Part shown: positions 26,092-34,592 of the stretch, one piece after another
Position numbering within the stretch: the stretch's first letter is position 1
Layout of the letters: the number at the start of each line of letters is the position of its first letter
Origin: DATCHW01 sp963806045
GTDB lineage: Bacteria; Bacteroidota; Ignavibacteria; Tepidaquicellales; Tepidaquicellaceae
DNA length: 64,000 nt
Reading direction: 5' to 3'
NCBI GenBank assembly: GCA_963806045.1
Contig: CAWDWP010000010.1
Span: 44,962 to 108,961, forward strand
The notes under the pieces: model-generated
Told to the model about the DNA's origin: nothing
Seen by the model: the letters and a program-made list of their open reading frames with translations, nothing else
Databases searched by the model: none
Position numbers and translations under genes: made by a program

Positions 26092-26484
26092 TTCCGTCCT
26101 GTTATAGACAATCGCGCTGTCCCTGGCAATTTATTGCCTCGGATGTGAGGAAAGTCCGGACTCCATAAGAGCAGGGATGCCGGGAGAAATCCCGGGCAGG
26201 ATTCAGGTCCTGCAGAAAGTGTCACAGAAAAGTAGACTGTCCTGACTGAAAATCAGGACAAAGGTGAAACGGCAGGGTAAGAGCCTACCATCCGGAGAGT
26301 AATCTCCGGGATCGACAAACCTCATCCGGAGCAAGGCCAAGTATAGGAAGTATAAAGCACTGTTCGCTTGCATTTCTTCCGGGGTAGGTCGCAAGAATTC
26401 ATTCAGTAATGAATGAGTAAGATAAATGATTGTCATACCGGCTTTCAACCGGTAACAGAATCCGGCTTATTTAACGGGACGGAA
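26092..26484 (+). ncRNA. rnpB: RNase P RNA (class A)
   Basis: Catalytic RNA that trims 5' leaders from pre-tRNA. The ends pair as helix P1 (TTCCGTCC near 26092 with GGGACGGAA near 26476). Conserved landmarks follow in the right order: GAGGAAAGTCCGGACTCC (CR-I, about 26148), ACAGAAA (CR-II, about 26224), GGTGAAACGGCAGGGTAAG and GAGCCTACC (about 26264-26290), GGTAGGTCGCAAG, and the 3' block AACAGAATCCGGCTTA (CR-V). Total length about 393 nt suits a bacterial type A RNA. A T-rich tract follows. It fills the 486-bp gap between the zinc-ribbon gene and nadA. Confidence 0.95.
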
Positions 26485-26557
26485 TTATTTTTAAAACTTT
26501 TTTACGTTCTTATCTTCTTAACTCATTACTTTTAACACTGACATCTAACTCCTGTTC

Positions 26558-27499
26558 TTAACTCATTTCCAGCATTCTCTTAATCGGTTTCAATGCCATC
26601 AGTCTTGTTTTCTCGTCCATCACAATCTCAGGTGATTTATTTTTCATACAGAGATATAATTTTTCCATCGTATTAAGTTTCATGTACGGGCATTCATTGC
26701 AGGAGCAGCCCGATTCAGGGGGAGCGTTGATAAAAATTTTATCCGGACATTTTTTCTGCATTTGAACAAGTATTCCGGGTTCAGTTGCAACTATGAATTT
26801 ATTGGAATCATCTGTCTGAACAAAATTCAGCAATGCGCTCGTAGAGCCAATGAAATCTGCTTTATCAAGAACCGACTCTTCACACTCAGGATGCGCAATT
26901 AATTTTGCATCCGGGTTTTCCAGTTTCAGACCGATAATTTTTCTTTCACTGAATGTTTCGTGAACTATGCAGGCACCCTGCCATAGTACCATATCTCTGC
27001 CGGTTTTTTTTATAATATATTTTCCCAAATTTTTATCCGGAGCAAAAATGATTTTCTGCTCAATAGGTAATTGCTCTACGATTTTTACTGCATTTGATGA
27101 AGTACATATAATATCTGATATTGCTTTTACGTCAGCCGAGCAATTAATATATGATATTAAAATATGATGGGGGTGTTTATCTTTAAGTTTCTGGAGTAAT
27201 GGGGCAGGGCATCCCTCTGCAAGAGAACATCCTGCATTTAAATCCGGCAATAAAACTAACTTATCAGGATTCAGAATCTTTGCAGTTTCTGCCATGAAAT
27301 GAACACCCGCAAATACTATAACGTCCGCAGTTGTTTTTTCTGCCTGTTGTGATAACTGAAGACTATCACCAATATAATCAGCTATCTCCTGTATCTCCGG
27401 TTCCTGATAATAATGTGCTAGTATAACTGCATTTAATTCCTTTTTTAATCTCAGGATTTCTTTTTCGTAATCGATTGTATTTTCTTTAGTATAAAACAT
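26558..27499 (-). CDS. nadA: quinolinate synthase
   Basis: [4Fe-4S] enzyme condensing iminoaspartate with dihydroxyacetone phosphate in NAD synthesis. It has 313 residues, typical of the short NadA form. Motifs: AVILAHYYQEPEIQEIADY near residue 24, ISYINCSADVKA, LWQGACIVHETF, IAHPECEESVLDKAD, and the C-terminal SGCSCNECPYMKLN. The cluster cysteines are expected at the NCSA, C-x-VH region and CxxC sites. No nadB or nadC is in the window. It converges on rnpB. Confidence 0.95.
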   Translation of the reverse strand: MFYTKENTIDYEKEILRLKKELNAVILAHYYQEPEIQEIADYIGDSLQLSQQAEKTTADVIVFAGVHFMAETAKILNPDKLVLLPDLNAGCSLAEGCPAPLLQKLKDKHPHHILISYINCSADVKAISDIICTSSNAVKIVEQLPIEQKIIFAPDKNLGKYIIKKTGRDMVLWQGACIVHETFSERKIIGLKLENPDAKLIAHPECEESVLDKADFIGSTSALLNFVQTDDSNKFIVATEPGILVQMQKKCPDKIFINAPPESGCSCNECPYMKLNTMEKLYLCMKNKSPEIVMDEKTRLMALKPIKRMLEMS

Positions 27500-27629
27500 A
27501 ATATTAATTTACATAAAATATAACAATTTGCATACTTTTAAAATGCACAATATTAATATTTCATTTGCCAACTATTATTAATAATTTATATAAATATATT
27601 TATCATTTAATACTATATAAATTACCGAT

Positions 27630-28298
27630 TTGAAAGCTATGATTCTTGCTGCCGGCTACGGCACTCGTCTGAAACCATTAACGGATAGCATTCCTAAAGC
27701 ACTTGTTATACACAGAGGTAAAACTCTGCTCGAACATCAGATTGAAAAATTAAAAGATATTGGAATCTCAGAAATTGTTATCAATACTCATCATTTTTCA
27801 GACAAGATTGTTGAATTCGTGAATCGAAACAAATTTGATTTAAAGATTGATGTTATTGTGGAAAAAGAAATTCTTGGAACCGGAGGTGGAGTACTTAATG
27901 CTTCTGATTATTTAAAATCGGACGATTTTTTTATTGTTCTGAATGTTGATATAGATTCTGATTTTGATATAAGCGAAATAATTGAATATCATAAAAAGTA
28001 TAAGCCGATTGCAACAATCGGAATTCAGAAACGGGTGACAAAAAGATATTTGGAATTTAATTCTGATTTAATCCTCATTAGCAGGGGAAATGAAAATTCT
28101 TCTAAAAACAATCTTTATGCATTTAATGGAATACATATAATTTCAAAAGATTTTTTTTCGAAAGGATTTGAAACTAAATATTGCGATATTATAGATATTT
28201 ATCTTGAACTTGTTAATCGAGGTGAAAAAATCATAGGATTTGATTTGAAGAAAACAACTTTTAAGGACTTAGGAAAAAAGGAAAATTTAGATGAATAA
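27630..28298 (+). CDS. sugar-phosphate nucleotidyltransferase
   Basis: GT-A-like nucleotidyltransferase of 222 residues opening with MILAAGYGTRLKPLTDSIPKAL, cut here to the signature AAGYGTRLKPLTDSIPKAL. The catalytic metal site is LNVDIDSDFD near residue 110. The enzyme transfers an NMP to a sugar 1-phosphate. The size and early pattern resemble MurU (MurNAc-1-P uridylyltransferase) and HddC-type enzymes; the substrate cannot be fixed. The longer start is a TTG at 27630, and the ATG at 27639, two codons after the TTG-AAA-GCT, is equally possible. Confidence 0.85.
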   Translation: MKAMILAAGYGTRLKPLTDSIPKALVIHRGKTLLEHQIEKLKDIGISEIVINTHHFSDKIVEFVNRNKFDLKIDVIVEKEILGTGGGVLNASDYLKSDDFFIVLNVDIDSDFDISEIIEYHKKYKPIATIGIQKRVTKRYLEFNSDLILISRGNENSSKNNLYAFNGIHIISKDFFSKGFETKYCDIIDIYLELVNRGEKIIGFDLKKTTFKDLGKKENLDE

Positions 28299-28321
28299 AC
28301 ATTCGAACCGAAATCTCAAAA

Positions 28322-28558
28322 CTAATTAACCGACTCCACTCTTTTTACATCCGGAATATCTTTCATTATCAGGCGCTCTATTCCTGCGCGTAATGTCATC
28401 AGGCTCATCGGACATCCATTGCAGGAGCCAAGAAGCCTTACTTTTACAATATTCTCATTATCTATTCCGACAAATTCAACGTCACCATTGTCTATTTGCA
28501 AAAAAGGCCTTATTTTCTTTAATACTTCTTCTATTTGATCTTTTGTTATTGTTGACAT
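28322..28558 (-). CDS. NifU C-terminal domain protein (Nfu-type Fe-S carrier)
   Basis: 78-residue stand-alone NifU C-terminal domain. The cluster-binding CxxC is in LGSCNGCPMSLMTLRAGIE near residue 45. Proteins of this kind carry and deliver [4Fe-4S] clusters. It ends a minus-strand trio with a small lipoprotein and the Mrp ATPase, and Nfu plus Mrp makes a coherent Fe-S carrier unit. It converges with the nucleotidyltransferase gene (23-bp gap). Confidence 0.9.
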   Translation of the reverse strand: MSTITKDQIEEVLKKIRPFLQIDNGDVEFVGIDNENIVKVRLLGSCNGCPMSLMTLRAGIERLIMKDIPDVKRVESVN

Positions 28559-28570
28559 AATTAATGTATA

Positions 28571-28993
28571 TTATTCATCAGGATTAATGCTTTCAATAGT
28601 GGATTTTTCATAATCCAGTTTCCACCTTTCGCCTTCTTTTTCCGTATAGATTTCTGAAGTTCTCCCGTCATTTGTTTTAATTGTAATTATTACAATATCT
28701 TCTTCCTGTTTTTTATCTGCGATAATAAATTCCTCACCTAGTATTCCGAGAGATTGTGGGTTAGGAAGATTTTTTTCCATCAATTCTCTTCCGCTCATAT
28801 TTCTTCCTTTTGCTTTGCTGTCGAAATATTTTTTTGAGCTTTCATTCAACTGTTCCCAGGCTTTATTATAATTTCTGTCCCTGATTGCTGAAACAAAGTC
28901 TTTTACTGCATTTTCCGGTGAATCAGAACCACCGACAGAGCCGCATGCGACAATAATCACAGATGTAATAAGAATAAAAATCCTGTTTAGCAT
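28571..28993 (-). CDS. DUF4878-like small lipoprotein
   Basis: 140 residues with a lipoprotein signal peptide (lipobox IVAC, Cys about 17). Then comes a compact NTF2-like domain of the DUF4878 kind: ENAVKDFVSAIRDRNYNKAW at residue 26, with a C-terminal strand ending GERWKLDY. The family probably folds like a lumazine-binding or NTF2 cone; function unknown. It sits between the nfu and mrp genes (10-12 bp gaps), so it shares their transcript, although a periplasmic lipoprotein has no obvious part in cytoplasmic Fe-S work. Confidence 0.72.
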   Translation of the reverse strand: MLNRIFILITSVIIVACGSVGGSDSPENAVKDFVSAIRDRNYNKAWEQLNESSKKYFDSKAKGRNMSGRELMEKNLPNPQSLGILGEEFIIADKKQEEDIVIITIKTNDGRTSEIYTEKEGERWKLDYEKSTIESINPDE

Positions 28994-29003
28994 TTTATTG
29001 TAT

Positions 29004-30083
29004 TCACATTAATATTTCGAGTTTTGGTCTTCCGGTTTCCGAAATGTTTCTTATATTAATTTCTTTTATTAATTCCATACTAATCTTTTTAAACAATTTG
29101 CTGATATCATTTTCAGGCTGTGAAATTACAATCGGAATTCCGGAATCCCCATATTCACGGATTTTAGTTGCAATTGGGATTTCACCTAAAAGTTTCAAAT
29201 TGTATTCTTTGCTCATTTTTTCTCCGCCGCCTTTTCCAAAAATATATTCCTTTGAATTATCCGGGTTTATATAGTGACTCATATTTTCAATTATTCCTAA
29301 CGTAGGAACATTCACTTTTTCAAACATCAGATGTCCTTTGATTGCATCGGAAAGCGATATTTCCTGCGGAGTTGTAACAATTACAGCACCTGTTAAAGGA
29401 ATTGTCTGGCTGAGAGTTAACTGTATATCTCCTGTTCCGGGAGGCATGTCAAAAAGCAGGTAATCAAGTTCATCCCAAACCACTTCGCTCATAAATTGTT
29501 TTAATGCACTTGATGCCATAGGTCCCCGCCATACAACTGCAGTATTAGCCTCCATCATAAAACCAATTGACATTAATTTTATTCCATGCGATACAACAGG
29601 CATCATTTTATGCTTATCACCGACTTTTATTACTTCCGGTCTTTCACTTACACCAAGCATCATAGGAATCGAAGGACCATAAATATCAGCATCAATTAAG
29701 CCGACTTTTGCTCCGAGTGCGCTTAAAGCAGCCGCCAAATTTACGGCTATAGTGGATTTGCCAACTCCGCCTTTTCCTGAAGCAATTGCAATTGTATTCT
29801 TTACTTTCGGAAGTATAGCATCTTTTTGTTTATCCGAATGGTTCAATATCCCAAGTGAAAATTTCACATCAATTTTCTCTGAAGAACTTAATTCTGATTT
29901 TATAGAATTTATTATATCTTTTCTTAATGTATCTGAATTTTCCGGATTGGTAATAAATAACTCTATATTAATGTTATTCCCATCGATATCGATTTTGTGA
30001 ATAAAATTTAAGCTTCCTAAATCCTTTTTCAAATCAGGATCTTCAAATCCCGAAATAATCTCTTTTAGTCTCTGCTCTGTCAA
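29004..30083 (-). CDS. mrp: Mrp/ApbC/NBP35 family Fe-S carrier ATPase
   Basis: 359 residues in two parts: an N-terminal MIP18/DUF59 domain (about 1-85) and a P-loop ATPase of the Mrp/Nbp35 class. The deviant Walker A is AIASGKGGVGKSTIAVNLA near residue 105, followed by LIDADIYGPSIPMMLG, DYLLFDMPPGTGDIQL and the family block TTPQEISLSDAIKGH. Usual members have a CxxC that bridges a cluster between two subunits; I do not see a clear CxxC in the C-terminal third, which is worth checking. It is the first gene of the nfu-lipoprotein-mrp operon. Confidence 0.92.
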   Translation of the reverse strand: MTEQRLKEIISGFEDPDLKKDLGSLNFIHKIDIDGNNINIELFITNPENSDTLRKDIINSIKSELSSSEKIDVKFSLGILNHSDKQKDAILPKVKNTIAIASGKGGVGKSTIAVNLAAALSALGAKVGLIDADIYGPSIPMMLGVSERPEVIKVGDKHKMMPVVSHGIKLMSIGFMMEANTAVVWRGPMASSALKQFMSEVVWDELDYLLFDMPPGTGDIQLTLSQTIPLTGAVIVTTPQEISLSDAIKGHLMFEKVNVPTLGIIENMSHYINPDNSKEYIFGKGGGEKMSKEYNLKLLGEIPIATKIREYGDSGIPIVISQPENDISKLFKKISMELIKEINIRNISETGRPKLEILM

Positions 30084-30296
30084 AATCTATATGCCTTTCT
30101 TATCTTATAAAAAATCAATTTACAAAAACTCTTATATATCAAAAATGGAAAAGAATAATACTGTTTAAATTAATAAACAAAAAGGAATTTTTAAAAATTT
30201 ATTATTTCCGATATATGCTAGTGTTCAGTTGGTTATGTATAGAATTTTCAAACTTATACATCACATTAAATTACTAAATTGAAATTAAGGTTTTAA

Positions 30297-30917
30297 ATGG
30301 ATAATTTTGCATTACTTATGTTTACACTTACAAAATCTTCGAAAATCTGGCTATTTATCATTATCGTATCAGCGGTATTCTGGCTCGGAGGAATCAACGT
30401 TCGTGCATTAATAGGAAATGAACTTCTGAATTATGACGAGTTCGCATTCAGGACAAGCATTCCTCCCGATGAAGAGAATATGATATTTAAAATGATAAGC
30501 TATTCTTCCATACTGATAATGATATCATATGTTATCACCTTTGTTTCAGCACTATTTTTCGTTTTCAGTTTCAAGTTAAGCCTGAAACAAAACGGCTGGT
30601 ACCTGATGTGCATTATTTTGTTTTTCCTTTTTTCTCCGGTTGAATTCTATACGTATTTTCTCGATATAAAATTTATTCAATTATATTTCACAAGACCTGT
30701 TAATCACGATGGTCTTCTTAAAATATTTGGAGAACGGCTTGGATTCCTGAAAGGTGTTCCGTGGATTGCTCTGCTTTCATATTATGCAATTATATTTATT
30801 GCAATCTTCAAACCTCTTAGTAAAACCAAAAGACAGTTGATTGAAGATAAAAAGAAAACAAACGATTTATCTTATGATTATCACCTGCATGAAAAAGATG
30901 ATATAATTAACGATTAA
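30297..30917 (+). CDS. conserved hypothetical membrane protein
   Basis: Not recognised. 206 residues with about four membrane helices (residues 15-35, 70-95, 102-122, 162-182), a periplasmic loop containing LNYDEFAFRTSIPPDEENM, and a charged C-terminal tail. It starts a plus-strand run in which a 99-residue hypothetical, an MBL hydrolase and suhB follow with gaps of 3-11 bp, so it is probably the first gene of a four-gene operon. Confidence 0.68.
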   Translation: MDNFALLMFTLTKSSKIWLFIIIVSAVFWLGGINVRALIGNELLNYDEFAFRTSIPPDEENMIFKMISYSSILIMISYVITFVSALFFVFSFKLSLKQNGWYLMCIILFFLFSPVEFYTYFLDIKFIQLYFTRPVNHDGLLKIFGERLGFLKGVPWIALLSYYAIIFIAIFKPLSKTKRQLIEDKKKTNDLSYDYHLHEKDDIIND

Positions 30918-30928
30918 TATTAGTCTCA

Positions 30929-31228
30929 ATGTTTAAACGAGTTATAAAAAAAGCACCTGTGAAAGAAATTGATGAGAATAAAGGTATACTTATCGAAGAG
31001 CTTATTGAAATATTCGGAAAAGTGAATTATAATGTAAGGATTGAAAAAGGAATGTTTAAAGGTGGATGTTGCCTGTTAAGAGAACAGAATTTATTTTTAC
31101 TGAATAAAAATCTGTCTCAGGATAAAATGATATCTTTCCTTGTTAAAAATCTTGCTGAAATAGGGGTTGATGATATATTTCTTAAACCGAATATCAGGGA
31201 GATGATTGATAACGAAAAGAGTACTTGA
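30929..31228 (+). CDS. conserved hypothetical small protein
   Basis: Not recognised. 99 residues, cytoplasmic, with a hydrophobic-alternating fold: ILIEELIEIFGKVNYNVRIEKG, GGCCLLREQNLFLLNKNLS and MISFLVKNLAEIG. Two adjacent cysteines (GGCC) are the only striking residues. It lies 11 bp after the membrane protein and 3 bp before the MBL hydrolase, so it is almost certainly translated from the same mRNA. Confidence 0.6.
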   Translation: MFKRVIKKAPVKEIDENKGILIEELIEIFGKVNYNVRIEKGMFKGGCCLLREQNLFLLNKNLSQDKMISFLVKNLAEIGVDDIFLKPNIREMIDNEKST

Positions 31229-31231
31229 AGA

Positions 31232-31756
31232 TTGTCTAAAATGAAAATTATATTGGTTGGAACAGGAACATCACAGGGAGTTCCAAATATCGGTTGCAAT
31301 TGCAAAACCTGCCGTTCCAAAAATCCCAAAAATAAAAGACTTCGCGTATCCGCATACATTGAGGTGGATGATTTAAAATTACTGATTGATACTTCGATAG
31401 ATTTCAGACAGCAAATGCTGAAGTTCGGTATTTCAGATTTAGATGCAGTACTATTCACTCATCACCACGTTGACCACATTCTCGGAATGGATGATTTACG
31501 GCAAATCAATCAGAGGCTGCACAAATACATCGATATTTATGGAACAAAACTTACTATGGATGAAATAAAGAAAACGTTCCGCTATGCTTTAAATAAATTA
31601 CTAATTCAGTATAAAGCAGTTCCGCTTGTTCATTTCCATACACAAAAAAATGAAAAATTTAAAATAAGAAACACTGAAATATTACCTGTTGAAGTGTCGC
31701 ACGGGAATATTAAAATATATGGGTATCGAATTAAGGAATTTTGCTTATATCACTGA
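31232..31756 (+). CDS. MBL-fold hydrolase (PhnP-like), N-terminal part (frameshifted gene)
   Basis: Metallo-beta-lactamase-fold phosphodiesterase-like protein. It opens with LVGTGTSQGVPNIGCNCKTC, a PhnP-type zinc knuckle, and has the catalytic FTHHHVDHILGMDDLRQI near residue 76 (HxHxDH). PhnP hydrolyses cyclic ribose phosphates; the Bacteroidetes relatives are uncharacterised. The frame ends early at FCLYH. Deleting one G at 31735-31736 joins it to 31689-32006 as GYRIKNFAYITD. Confidence 0.87.
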   Translation: MSKMKIILVGTGTSQGVPNIGCNCKTCRSKNPKNKRLRVSAYIEVDDLKLLIDTSIDFRQQMLKFGISDLDAVLFTHHHVDHILGMDDLRQINQRLHKYIDIYGTKLTMDEIKKTFRYALNKLLIQYKAVPLVHFHTQKNEKFKIRNTEILPVEVSHGNIKIYGYRIKEFCLYH

Positions 31757-32006
31757 TGCAAGTTTTATTTCTCCTGAAGAACTAGCCAAACTGGAGGGAC
31801 TTGACGTGCTTATTATCAATGCGCTTAGAAGACGTCCACACCCGACTCACTTTAGTCTGGAACAGGCAGTAAATATAGCGCAAATCCTTAAACCTAAAAA
31901 AACTTTTTTTACACATATAACTCACGATTTGAATCATAATGAAATCAACAGAACCTTGCCAAAGAATATCAGGCTTGGTTTCGACGGACTCGAACTAACT
32001 ATTTAA
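31689..32006 (+). CDS. MBL-fold hydrolase, C-terminal part (frameshifted gene)
   Basis: Second part of the preceding MBL gene, authentic from about NFAYITDASFISPEEL. It supplies the remaining zinc ligands: the Asp of AYITDASF and the terminal His of FFTHITHDLNH. The whole gene spans 31232-32006 and encodes about 257 residues, normal for the family. suhB starts 7 bp after its stop. Confidence 0.83.
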   Translation: MKCRTGILKYMGIELRNFAYITDASFISPEELAKLEGLDVLIINALRRRPHPTHFSLEQAVNIAQILKPKKTFFTHITHDLNHNEINRTLPKNIRLGFDGLELTI

Positions 32007-32013
32007 AAGGAAA

Positions 32014-32784
32014 ATGAAAGAAACATTATATAAAGCTGCAATAGAATCAGGTAAAATTATTAAAGAATATTTCGAAACTAAGTTCATTATTGAAAGTAAA
32101 GATGTTATTTCTAATTTAGTGACTGAGGTTGATAAGAAATCAGAATCTAAAATCATCGAGGTAATAAGAAACGAATTTCCAAACCATAATATTTTATCAG
32201 AAGAAATAGGTGCACTCGATACAGATTCGGATGTGAAATGGATAATTGACCCGATTGACGGAACAATAAACTATGCTCATTCGATTCCAATATGCTGTGT
32301 ATCCATCGGAGTCGAAAAGAAGGGTGAAATTATTCTGGGATTAGTTTATAATCCTATGAGCGGTGAACTATTCTTTGCTGAAAAAGGAAAAGGTGCATTT
32401 CTGAATGATAAAAAAATTTCTGTGTCAAAGGAATATAATCTTTATAAATCCTTACTGGTCACCGGTTTTCCTTATGATACAAGTAATAATCCTTATAAAC
32501 CCGTCAAGGTCTTTGCTGAATTCGTTAATAGTGATATTCCCATCAGACGTCTCGGGTCTGCAGCTCTTGACCTCTGCTGGACTGCCTGCGGAAGATTTGA
32601 TGGCTTCTGGGAATATAATCTCAATCCCTGGGATGTTGCGGCAGGTTATCTCATTATGACTGAAGCCGGGGGACTTGTTTCAGATTTCGAGGGTAATAAT
32701 TTTTCTGTATATAATAAAGAAATTTTAGCTACTAACGGATTAATCCATAATCATATGCTCCGAATGATTAAAAATGTGAAGTAG
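32014..32784 (+). CDS. suhB: inositol monophosphatase family protein
   Basis: Mg-dependent sugar phosphatase of the IMPase family, 256 residues. The metal sites are EEIGALD (Glu near 66) and WIIDPIDGTINYAHSIP (near 85), with the C-terminal NPWDVAAGYLIMTEAGG near 206. In E. coli SuhB also acts in rRNA antitermination. The substrate in this organism may be inositol-1-phosphate or another sugar phosphate. Last gene of the four-gene plus-strand run; an AAACTACAAAAGTCT hairpin follows 11 bp after the stop. Confidence 0.9.
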   Translation: MKETLYKAAIESGKIIKEYFETKFIIESKDVISNLVTEVDKKSESKIIEVIRNEFPNHNILSEEIGALDTDSDVKWIIDPIDGTINYAHSIPICCVSIGVEKKGEIILGLVYNPMSGELFFAEKGKGAFLNDKKISVSKEYNLYKSLLVTGFPYDTSNNPYKPVKVFAEFVNSDIPIRRLGSAALDLCWTACGRFDGFWEYNLNPWDVAAGYLIMTEAGGLVSDFEGNNFSVYNKEILATNGLIHNHMLRMIKNVK

Positions 32785-32796
32785 GGAAAGTATAAA

Positions 32797-32829
32797 AAAC
32801 TACAAAAGTCTTAAAGACTTTTGTATTTT
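32797..32829 (+). repeat. AAACTACAAAAGTCT inverted-repeat element, copy 3 (short hairpin)
   Basis: AAACTACAAAAGTCT (32797-32811) and AGACTTTTGTATTTT (32815-32829) are separated by only three bases, giving a tight hairpin just after suhB, followed by T-rich sequence. This version lacks the long spacer of copies 1, 2 and 4, and could act as a transcription terminator. Confidence 0.8.
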
Positions 32830-32859
32830 GGTTTTAATTTGTCCGGATGAAACCCATCA

Positions 32860-32943
32860 TTATAAAAAGATATTTCTTGCCAAAAACAATATAACTAAAA
32901 AAATAAAAAAGTCGACTAAGTAATATTTAATGCGTTTTTTCAT
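32860..32943 (-). CDS. candidate 27-residue membrane peptide
   Basis: Short frame from ATG at 32943 to TAA at 32860. It codes for MKKRIKYYLVDFFIFLVILF then LARNIFL: a positively charged start and one membrane-spanning helix, the layout of known bacterial micro-proteins and type I toxins. A purine-rich AAGGGAAG lies 5-12 bp upstream as a possible ribosome binding site. No homologue is known to me, and AT-rich DNA yields such frames by chance. Confidence 0.3.
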   Translation of the reverse strand: MKKRIKYYLVDFFIFLVILFLARNIFL

Positions 32944-33031
32944 ATTTGCTTCCCTTGTTTAATATTATCTATTATTGCAATTATTGTGCCTAATAATACT
33001 TGTTTTTTTTGCGCTATTCTATGTTTTTACA

Positions 33032-33084
33032 ATACATTGATTTTCAAAACGATACAAATTTCTCATAATGATACGATTTTCTCA
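33032..33084. repeat. three near-repeats of about 19 bp
   Basis: ATACATTGATTTTCA (33032), ATACAAATTTCTCA (33052) and ATACGATTTTCTCA (33071) recur at 20- and 19-bp spacing, about two helical turns. The last two are preceded by G and differ at few positions. They lie in the 385-bp gap between suhB and ribH, upstream of the candidate micro-ORF. They could be protein-binding sites. The rest of the gap shows no gene. Confidence 0.4.
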
Positions 33085-33169
33085 AAGATTTACAATTAAA
33101 AAGATATTAAGGGCGGTATAAGTAGAAGCATTTACTCATGAAATTCTCAATAAAGATGAAAAGAAAAAT

Positions 33170-33685
33170 TTAGAACGGCATTTCAGGTAGTGGTTTCCCA
33201 ATAATATTAATTGTTTCCAGAACAGCCAATACAACTTCATAACCTTTATTTCCATCAGTAGTTATTGGATTGATTCTGCACCTGTCAAGTGCTTGTTGTT
33301 TTGTGTAGCAAGTTAGTATTCCAAAACCAATGGGTATTCGTCCATTAGTTGAGAGTTGGTTTAAAGTATTAGAAACTGAAGAAGCGATATATTCGAAATG
33401 AGCGGTTTCTCCTTTAATCAGGCATCCGAGTGTAATAATACCATCAACTTCGTCTTTAATGTTCATTGGACGAAGCAGAGTGGAAGTTATAATTGGAATT
33501 TCGAATGCGCCGGGAACTCTGAAAACTTTAATATTCTTCTTCTGAACTCCGTATTCTTTCAGTGCACTCAATGCTCCTTTGAGCAGTTTATCAGTAATGC
33601 TTCTGTTAAAATTACTGACTACAATTGCAATTCTAATCTTCTCGCTATGGAATTTCTTTTTACTTGATTTCTTGTCTATTCTCAT
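33170..33685 (-). CDS. ribH: 6,7-dimethyl-8-ribityllumazine synthase
   Basis: Penultimate enzyme of riboflavin synthesis, condensing 5-amino-6-ribitylaminouracil with dihydroxybutanone phosphate. 171 residues. Motifs: IAIVVSNFNRSIT near residue 19, VPGAFEIPIITSTLL, GCLIKGETAHFEYIAS (with the catalytic His) and PIGFGILTCYTKQQALDR. The N-terminus has a basic extension of about 15 residues. No other rib gene and no FMN riboswitch-like leader is visible nearby. Confidence 0.95.
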   Translation of the reverse strand: MRIDKKSSKKKFHSEKIRIAIVVSNFNRSITDKLLKGALSALKEYGVQKKNIKVFRVPGAFEIPIITSTLLRPMNIKDEVDGIITLGCLIKGETAHFEYIASSVSNTLNQLSTNGRIPIGFGILTCYTKQQALDRCRINPITTDGNKGYEVVLAVLETINIIGKPLPEMPF

Positions 33686-33770
33686 TAATCAAAAGTTACA
33701 TTAATAATTTTTAGCCATAATATTTATTAATCTTAAAATAAATATTAGTAATAATCCTTCAAAGATACAA

Positions 33771-34592
33771 CTAAAGAAGTCTCACCTTCATATCACTCAC
33801 TTCTTTTGCCGTAACATGAAATTTGCCGAAGTTATCGAAGTCCTGCTGGACTATACCGTGGAAATCAGAACCGCCTGTTTGCAATAGAAAATATTGTGAT
33901 GCAACTGATAAATAGTGCTTGGTCATTGCAGACGTATGAGATGGATGTATAATTTCAATTCCATCCAGTCCTTCATTAATTAGAGAATAAACATCAGAAT
34001 CATTAATATATTTTCCCGGGTGTGCCACAAACGATAAACCACCGCAATCATCAATTAATTTTAACACATCAGATGTAGGAGGGTTTTCCTTTATAACGCA
34101 TGCAGGTCTTGAATCTCCTATGTATTTTATAAACGCTTCAAAATAATTCTTAACCAATCCTTTCTTTACCATTGTAATAGCAAGATGGGGTCTGCCGTAA
34201 GAAATATCACCACTGAATAAATCCAAAACATCATTAATATCAATTTCAAGTCTCAGTGAATTCAGTTTCTCAATCATGCTTTTAAGCCTTATCAGCCTGT
34301 TAATTTTCATCTGGCTGATAAATTCAAGAAGATTTTTATTCTTGTAATCAATAAAATATCCGAGGATATGTACTTCTTTGCCATTGAAAAGAGTACTGAA
34401 TTCAATTCCGGGTATCACTTCAATACCAATTTTATTTCCTGCTTCTATTGCCGGTTCAATTCCATTTACACTATCATGATCTGTAATGCCTATTCCCCAC
34501 ATACCTGCTTTGATTGCAAGCTGAATAATCTCTTCCGGTTGAAATTTACCGTCTGAAAATGATGTATGTATATGTAGATCTATAGGCTGCAT
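33771..34592 (-). CDS. PHP domain phosphoesterase (YciV/RNase AM-like)
   Basis: Metal-dependent PHP-fold protein of 273 residues. The four motifs are present: DLHIHTSFSDG at the N-terminus, GITDHDSVNGIE, EVIPGIEFS, AHPGKYI, and the terminal GGSDFHG. Relatives hydrolyse 3',5'-nucleoside bisphosphates or act as the 5'-3' exonuclease RNase AM (E. coli YciV). It is monocistronic between ribH and the divergent ddl gene. Confidence 0.9.
   Translation of the reverse strand: MQPIDLHIHTSFSDGKFQPEEIIQLAIKAGMWGIGITDHDSVNGIEPAIEAGNKIGIEVIPGIEFSTLFNGKEVHILGYFIDYKNKNLLEFISQMKINRLIRLKSMIEKLNSLRLEIDINDVLDLFSGDISYGRPHLAITMVKKGLVKNYFEAFIKYIGDSRPACVIKENPPTSDVLKLIDDCGGLSFVAHPGKYINDSDVYSLINEGLDGIEIIHPSHTSAMTKHYLSVASQYFLLQTGGSDFHGIVQQDFDNFGKFHVTAKEVSDMKVRLL

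Noticed and set aside
26203..26448. Open frames on the minus strand inside the rnpB region
   Set aside because: They lie within the structured RNase P RNA, which explains the sequence fully.
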